From Rugamonas fusca (GTDB taxonomy: Bacteria > Pseudomonadota > Gammaproteobacteria > Burkholderiales > Burkholderiaceae_D): a DNA stretch of 64,000 nt. Shown in pieces: positions 59,567 to 64,000 of the stretch. The notes under the pieces are model-generated. The model ran no database searches. It saw only the letters and a list, made by a program, of their open reading frames with translations, and was not told the DNA's origin. Both the position numbers and the translations under genes were made by a program. The DNA lies in assembly GCF_014042365.1 (NCBI RefSeq), contig NZ_JACEZS010000023.1:34009-98008 (forward strand). The letters are read 5' to 3'. Every line of letters starts with the position of its first letter. Within the stretch, counting starts at the first letter, position 1.

Positions 59567-60591
59567 ACGGCCTCCTGGTCGATCACGGGCGCGCACCAGT
59601 CCAGCACCGCCTGCTCCACCTGGGCCGGCGTGATGGCGTGCATGCAGGTGCAGGTGGCCGCGTCGCGGCAACCGGCGCATTCGCCGGCCATGGTCAGCGA
59701 GCGGGCCCGCACGCCCAGCGCGCCCCAGCGCGCCGCGTCGATCGGTTTGCGGGGCGGGAACAGGCCCAGCGTGGGCTGGCCCAGCGCGGCCGACATGTGC
59801 AGCGGCCCCGTGCCACTGGCCACCAGGCCCGTGCTGGCGCCGATCAGCGCGCACAAGCCTTCCAGGTCGTAGCGGCCGCACAGGTTGTCCACGTTGGGCA
59901 GGGCCAGCAGCGCAGGCGCCTGGGCCGCCAGCAGCGCCCCTTCGGCCGCGCTGCCCGTCACCCACAGCCGCACATCGGGCCGCGCTTGCAGGCGCCGCGC
60001 CAGTTCCGTGTAATGGGCCAGCGGCCATTCGCGGCCATTGCCGTTCGATTTGGGGTGCAGGATCACGGCGTGCGGCGTGGCCGCCCGCAAGGCGGCCACG
60101 TCGTCCCGTTGCGGCGCCGTCAGGCCGTACAGGGGCGGCAGGCTGGCCAGCGGCGGAATCTCGTCCACGCCCAGCGGGCGCAACAGGGCGAAATTGAGCT
60201 GGGCCTCGTGCAGCGCCGAGTGGGCGCGGCCGAAGTGGGCCAGCCGGTTGCAATGGATCCAGTGGAACAGCCGGTGGCTGGTACCGACCCGGTTGCGGAC
60301 CCGGGCCCGGCGCGCCGCCTGCGCCAGCCGGCGGTTGGGCATGGCGAAGATCACCGTGTCGGCGCCATGGGCGGCGAAAAAGGCGGCCGGGTCGCCCACC
60401 TGCTCGAGCGCGTACACCTGGTCCAGGTGGCGGCAGCGGCGCGCCACGGGCGCGGCGTAAGCGCTGCACAGCAGGTCGACGCGCACGCCGGGGAAACGCT
60501 GCTTGAGGTAGCCGGCCAGCGGCAGCGACAGCACGACGTCGCCGATATTATCGGTGCGGCAGATCAGTATGTGGTTCAGTTGCGGGGGCAT
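59563..60591 (-). CDS. Glycosyltransferase family 9 (heptosyltransferase-like)
   Basis: A 342-residue GT9 protein, related to but distinct from waaF. It begins ILICRTDNIGDVVLSLPLAGYL, has HPKSNGNGREWPLAHYTELA as the nucleotide-sugar segment, ASGTGPLHMSAALGQPTLGLF as the donor-site loop, and a Cys-rich end CAGCRDAATCTCMHAI. It probably adds a heptose or other sugar in LPS core assembly; the acceptor is not determined. It is upstream of waaF with coupled translation and downstream of the O-antigen ligase gene. Confidence 0.87.
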   Translation of the reverse strand: MPPQLNHILICRTDNIGDVVLSLPLAGYLKQRFPGVRVDLLCSAYAAPVARRCRHLDQVYALEQVGDPAAFFAAHGADTVIFAMPNRRLAQAARRARVRNRVGTSHRLFHWIHCNRLAHFGRAHSALHEAQLNFALLRPLGVDEIPPLASLPPLYGLTAPQRDDVAALRAATPHAVILHPKSNGNGREWPLAHYTELARRLQARPDVRLWVTGSAAEGALLAAQAPALLALPNVDNLCGRYDLEGLCALIGASTGLVASGTGPLHMSAALGQPTLGLFPPRKPIDAARWGALGVRARSLTMAGECAGCRDAATCTCMHAITPAQVEQAVLDWCAPVIDQEAV

Positions 60592-60621
60592 GCGAGCCTG
60601 TGAAATGAAAGGGGGAGACGC

Positions 60622-61911
60622 TCAGGCGCGCGTCTCAAGGGGAGGCGCGCGGCGCGCGGCATCCTCGTCGTTCAAGCAAAAGCCGGCCAGCATGCACACC
60701 ATGATACCGTAGAACACCTTGGGCATCATCAGCCAGAACATGACGTCGGTCTGGCCGAATCCGAAGAAGCACACCACCAGCGCCAGCCCGGCCAGGGCGG
60801 CCGCGCGCCCCTCGTCGGCGGCGCCGGCGCGGCGCAGGCGGCGCAGGAAAAAGTGCAGCGGCGCGCCATACATCACCAGCAGCAGGCTGAAATCGAGCAG
60901 GCCGCCGGTGGCCAGCACATTGATCAAATCGTTGTGGCTGCTGCTATAGAGCAGCGCGTCGGACTGCCGCAGCCGCCCTTGCTCGCGCAGCGCCAGCAGC
61001 GCCGGGTGGAATTGCTCACGCCCCACCCCCAGCCACGGATGTTCGCTGATCATCATCCAGGACGCCTTCCACAGCTCCAGCCGGATGCCGACCGAGGTGC
61101 TGGCGTTGCCCGCGTTCTGGTACAGCCGCACTTCATTGACGGCGTCATCGACCCGCTTGGCCACGCCGCTGGCCGGCACGAACCAGGCGGCCACGCACAG
61201 CGCCAGCGCGGCCAGCACGCCCATCACCAGGCGGCGGCCATGGACGGCGGCGCCGTACTTGAGCAGGAAGGGGATCACCAGCAGCAGGCCCAGCCAGGTA
61301 CCGCGCGAACCGGACAGCACGGCCGCCACCAGCCCGCACACGAACGCCAGCATGGGCAGCGGCGCCAGCCGGCTGTGGCGGAACTGGCCCAGCGCGCACA
61401 GCGCCATCACGCCCAGGGCCGCGGCCAGGTCGCCGAAGGTGATGGCATGGTGGGTGAAGCCCTCGGCCCGCTCGCCGCCGCTCAGGGTCCACTGGGCCGC
61501 CGCGATCACGCCGGCAGACACGGCGCCCAGGCACAAGCCCAGCCAGAACACCCGGACCGGCGGCCGGTAGCCGGCCACGAACACCAGGGCCGCCAGCGCC
61601 AGCAGCAATCGCAGCGGCCCGTCCAGCGTATGCAGGTTCTGGCGGTAGATCAGCAGCCGCGCCAGCGACACGAGAAAGTAGCCGCCAAAGCCGAATACGA
61701 TGCCGGCCACGGCCCGGCCATGGGCGGCCACCAGGGCGCGCCAGCGCTCCCGGCCCAGCCAGGCCAGCGACAACAACATCAGGAACAGGGCCACGTGCAT
61801 GCCGTCGCGCGTGACCATCACCAGCAGCGGCAAGGCGAACGTGAGCATCACGGCCAGCGGCGGGGCGGAACGCAGCAATGCTGGCGGCTGGTTCGATAAG
61901 GTATTATTCAT
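60622..61911 (-). CDS. waaL: O-antigen ligase family membrane protein (WaaL-like)
   Basis: A 429-residue polytopic inner-membrane protein with 10-12 helices and the Wzy_C (O-antigen ligase) domain. Seen are a periplasmic loop with the conserved PWLGVGREQFHPALLALREQ and the following SSSHNDLINVLATGGLLDFSLLLVMY, where the His and Arg residues of this family act in glycan transfer from undecaprenyl diphosphate to lipid A-core. Position beside core glycosyltransferases favours ligase over polymerase. It is divergent from the first GT2 gene, with 54 bases between starts. Confidence 0.87.
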   Translation of the reverse strand: MNNTLSNQPPALLRSAPPLAVMLTFALPLLVMVTRDGMHVALFLMLLSLAWLGRERWRALVAAHGRAVAGIVFGFGGYFLVSLARLLIYRQNLHTLDGPLRLLLALAALVFVAGYRPPVRVFWLGLCLGAVSAGVIAAAQWTLSGGERAEGFTHHAITFGDLAAALGVMALCALGQFRHSRLAPLPMLAFVCGLVAAVLSGSRGTWLGLLLVIPFLLKYGAAVHGRRLVMGVLAALALCVAAWFVPASGVAKRVDDAVNEVRLYQNAGNASTSVGIRLELWKASWMMISEHPWLGVGREQFHPALLALREQGRLRQSDALLYSSSHNDLINVLATGGLLDFSLLLVMYGAPLHFFLRRLRRAGAADEGRAAALAGLALVVCFFGFGQTDVMFWLMMPKVFYGIMVCMLAGFCLNDEDAARRAPPLETRA

Positions 61912-61965
61912 GCATTCGATTGTGAGCTTTACTTACGAAGAATCAACCAGGAATGCATTGCCCTC

Positions 61966-62781
61966 ATGGAACAAGTTTTCACCATTTCCGTCATCATCTC
62001 CACCTACAATCGTCCCGACGCGCTCACGGCCGTGGTCGAGGCGTGCTTCCGCCAGGACGATGCGAGTTACGAAATCATTATCGCCGATGACGGCTCCACC
62101 CACAACACGCTAGCGTGCGTGCAAGCCCTGCGAGCGCGCTCGCCGGTGCCGCTGCGCCATGTCTGGCAGGAGGATCTGGGCTTCCGGCTGGCGCGGGTGC
62201 GCAACCTGGGCATCCAGGACGCGCGCGGCGACTACCTGATCTTCCTGGACGGCGACTGCGTGCCCCAGCCTGATTTCGTCAGCCAGCACCGCAAGCTGGC
62301 CCAGCATGGGCACATGGTGTCGGGCAGCCGCATCCTGCTCAGCGAGCAGTTGACGGCCCGCGTGCTGGCCGGCCAGGTGGACGTGAACCGGCTCACGCTG
62401 GCCGACAAGCTGCGGCTGCGGGCCGGCGGCCACCTTAACAAAATCTTACAATTATTAGCCCGCTGGCCCGACGTGGGCCGGGCCCGCCGCCAGTTCAGCT
62501 GGCGCCGCATCAAGGGCTGCAACCTGGCCATGTGGCGCGCCGACCTCGATCGCATCAACGGCTTCGACGAAAGCTTCCGCGGCTGGGGCTACGAGGACTC
62601 GGACATCGTGCTGCGCCTGTTTAACGCCGGCGTGATGCGCAAGGATGGCGCCTTCGCCACCGAAGTGCTGCACCTGTGGCATCCCGAGAGCCAGCGCGAC
62701 CAGGCCAGCAGCAACCGCGAGCTGGTGGTGCGCCGCATCGCCGACAAGACCATCCGCGCGGCCCAGGGATTGCAGGCGTGA
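61966..62781 (+). CDS. Family 2 glycosyltransferase with GT7-like C-terminal domain
   Basis: A 271-residue cytosolic glycosyltransferase. The GT-A fold start ISVIISTYNRPDALTAVVEA, IIIADDGST and the metal motif FLDGDCVPQPDF are clear. The C-terminal GWGYEDSDIVLRLFNAG (about 210-226) matches the galactosyltransferase GT7 C-terminal motif, as found in LPS core and chondroitin-like enzymes. It probably adds a sugar to LPS core or exopolysaccharide. The stop is shared with the next gene start (GTGA). Confidence 0.88.
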   Translation: MEQVFTISVIISTYNRPDALTAVVEACFRQDDASYEIIIADDGSTHNTLACVQALRARSPVPLRHVWQEDLGFRLARVRNLGIQDARGDYLIFLDGDCVPQPDFVSQHRKLAQHGHMVSGSRILLSEQLTARVLAGQVDVNRLTLADKLRLRAGGHLNKILQLLARWPDVGRARRQFSWRRIKGCNLAMWRADLDRINGFDESFRGWGYEDSDIVLRLFNAGVMRKDGAFATEVLHLWHPESQRDQASSNRELVVRRIADKTIRAAQGLQA

Positions 62782-63836
62782 GCCCGCCCAGCATCAGCCT
62801 CATCATGGCCGCCTACAACGCGGCCCCGTTCATCGCCGACACCCTGGAGCGCATCGTGGGCCAGATGACGGCCAGGCACGAACTGATCGTGGTGGACGAC
62901 GGCTCGCGCGACGACACGGCCGATCAAGTGCGCGCTTTCCAGGCCCGCCATCCGGCGCTGCGCATCGTGCTGCATCAGCAAGCCAACGCCGGCATCGCGG
63001 GCGCCCGCAACGCCGGCCTGGCCCTGGCTGGCGGCCAGTACCTGGCCTTCATCGACAGCGACGACCGGCTGCGCCCGGGCGCGCTGGCGGCCCTCGGCGA
63101 CGTGATCGCGCGCGAGCGCCCGGACGTGATCAGCACCGCCTTCCACTTCTGGCACCCGGATGCGCCGCACAAGGACCGCGACGTGCAGCTGAGCTATCCG
63201 GCCGGGCGGCGTATCGAAGGCCAGGAGGCCATCCTGGCGCCGTTCTTCGACGACCGCCATACCTACCTGTGGAACAACATCTGCCGGCGCGAAGTCTACG
63301 CCCGGCTGCCACAGCCGCCCTTCCCCGCCGGCCGCGTGTTCGAGGACTTGTCGGTGGTGCCGCTGCTGCTGGCCCACTGCCACAGCATGGTCTACCTGCC
63401 GTTCGTGCTGCTGGACTACCGCCAGCACCCGGCCAGCATCACCAAGGCCGTCAGCGCGCGCTGGTGCGTGGACGTGGTGACGGCGCTGGCCAGCGCCCGC
63501 GCGCCGCTGGCACAGGCCGGCATCAGCGCCACCGTGCAAGAGCGCTTCGACGCGGCCGTGTGCGACTTCTACGTCGGCACCGTGAAATGCAGCTACCAGT
63601 TGCCGGGGGCCGAGGGCGCGGCCGTGCGGACGCGCCTGCGCGAGATCTTCCTGACCAGCCTGTTCGCGCCGGTGGAGCGACTGCGGGCCCGGCTGGGCGC
63701 GCCCGGCGCCAGCAAGGCCGACCGCCGCAACGCCCGCCAGCTGGGCCAGATCTTGCGTGGCGACTGGCTGTTCCAGCTGCGCCAGACGGCCAGCCGCCAA
63801 TTCAAGCTGTGGCGCCGCGCCCGCGCCGCCCAGTAG
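62778..63836 (+). CDS. Family 2 glycosyltransferase
   Basis: A 352-residue GT2 enzyme. It begins ISLIMAAYNAAPFIADTL with HELIVVDDGSRDDTADQVRAF, the metal site YLAFIDSDDRLRPGAL and a C-terminal basic region (residues 285-352) that may bind membrane. The start is GTG overlapping the previous stop, so the two GT2 genes are coupled. The acceptor is unknown; context indicates cell-surface glycan. Confidence 0.9.
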   Translation: MSPPSISLIMAAYNAAPFIADTLERIVGQMTARHELIVVDDGSRDDTADQVRAFQARHPALRIVLHQQANAGIAGARNAGLALAGGQYLAFIDSDDRLRPGALAALGDVIARERPDVISTAFHFWHPDAPHKDRDVQLSYPAGRRIEGQEAILAPFFDDRHTYLWNNICRREVYARLPQPPFPAGRVFEDLSVVPLLLAHCHSMVYLPFVLLDYRQHPASITKAVSARWCVDVVTALASARAPLAQAGISATVQERFDAAVCDFYVGTVKCSYQLPGAEGAAVRTRLREIFLTSLFAPVERLRARLGAPGASKADRRNARQLGQILRGDWLFQLRQTASRQFKLWRRARAAQ

Positions 63837-64000
63837 CGGCGGGGTCATAGCAGCGAGGTCAGCTCCCATAGCGGCGGGGTCACCCATTAGCCAACCAGCG
63901 TCAAGTCGATAATACTGTCCCGGCGCCTCGATTTTATCGAGGCGCAATTTCTTGCCTGCCTTAGCCGCAAACGCTTGTCGCGCCCGTTTTCTCAGTACTT
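63834..64000. other. Right-edge non-coding stretch with degenerate tandem repeat and hairpin
   Basis: Three related units occur: TAGCGGCGGGGTCA (63834-63847), TAGCAGCGAGGTCA (63848-63861) and TAGCGGCGGGGTCA (63869-63882), beginning in the stop codon of the GT2 gene. A perfect hairpin GCGCCTCGAT-TTT-ATCGAGGCGC lies at 63923-63945. The last 100 bases are less G/C-rich than the genes. A minus-strand frame entering from the edge (open from 63998) reads plausibly but is too short to name; it may be the end of a gene outside the window. Confidence 0.5.

Noticed and set aside
62589..63947. A 452-codon minus-strand frame opposite the last GT2 gene
   Set aside because: Almost all of it is antisense to a certain gene; only the edge part beyond 63885 might be real.

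Overview
The window is a GC-rich stretch (roughly two thirds G+C by eye) of a betaproteobacterial chromosome. The gene content and protein style fit the Oxalobacteraceae (Massilia, Duganella or Janthinobacterium-like): the housekeeping run yebC-purD-hemF-nadD-rsfS-rlmH-maf-rng, the pair pepN-fbp, a PEP-CTERM protein, TorF-type porin, TIGR03118 protein, DUF1501/DUF1800 pair and many c-di-GMP and two-component genes. The genus assignment is inference from family recognition; no 16S gene is present.

Layout. 1-7.2 kb is signalling: a dioxygenase tail at the edge, a CHASE-type histidine kinase with an HD-GYP protein whose receiver has lost its phospho-Asp, an OhrR-type peroxide sensor with an apparently leaderless promoter, an Fe/2OG dioxygenase behind a 7-bp tandem repeat, and a receiver-kinase plus tandem-receiver operon. 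7.2-7.6 kb is a gene-free stretch with a 169-bp inverted-repeat element. 7.6-10.7 kb holds a small secreted protein and the DUF1800/DUF1501 operon. 10.8-23.4 kb carries two drug-efflux operons tail to tail: tetR-OMF-MFP-RND-gyrI on the plus strand and emrB-emrA-OMF on the minus strand, the latter split by a tnpB-only IS200/IS605-type element. 23.7-28.9 kb has an orphan amino-acid binding protein and a three-gene cassette (membrane protein, one-heme Vgb-like propeller, aldehyde dehydrogenase-like). 28.9-30.7 kb has an orphan TssE/gp25 protein and a TIGR03118 lipoprotein. 30.8-34.2 kb is an ECF sigma/anti-sigma/subtilase/porin operon, divergent from a diguanylate cyclase. 36.5-48.4 kb is mixed metabolism and stress: hypothetical proteins, tRNA-Thr, fbp, pepN, a DUF4136 lipoprotein, quinone reductase, mgsA, a DMT exporter and a PhoD phosphatase. 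48.6-55.9 kb is the housekeeping run. 56-57.6 kb has a SLATT-like 2TM protein and a PEP-CTERM protein, then an esterase. 58.5-63.8 kb is lipopolysaccharide synthesis: waaF, a second GT9, an O-antigen ligase and two GT2 enzymes.

The most interesting candidates are: (1) the ECF operon, in which the anti-sigma factor ends in a periplasmic domain that looks like a subtilase propeptide and sits directly beside a secreted subtilase; (2) the TnpB whose second RuvC motif lacks the catalytic Glu and whose natural guide would be the 3' end of emrB; (3) the isolated SLATT-type protein with an added C-terminal beta domain; (4) the heme-propeller/ALDH cassette. Several long palindromes (7.4, 43.2, 45.8, 50.7 and 55.9 kb) look like dispersed REP/MITE-like elements, some of them reused as terminators.
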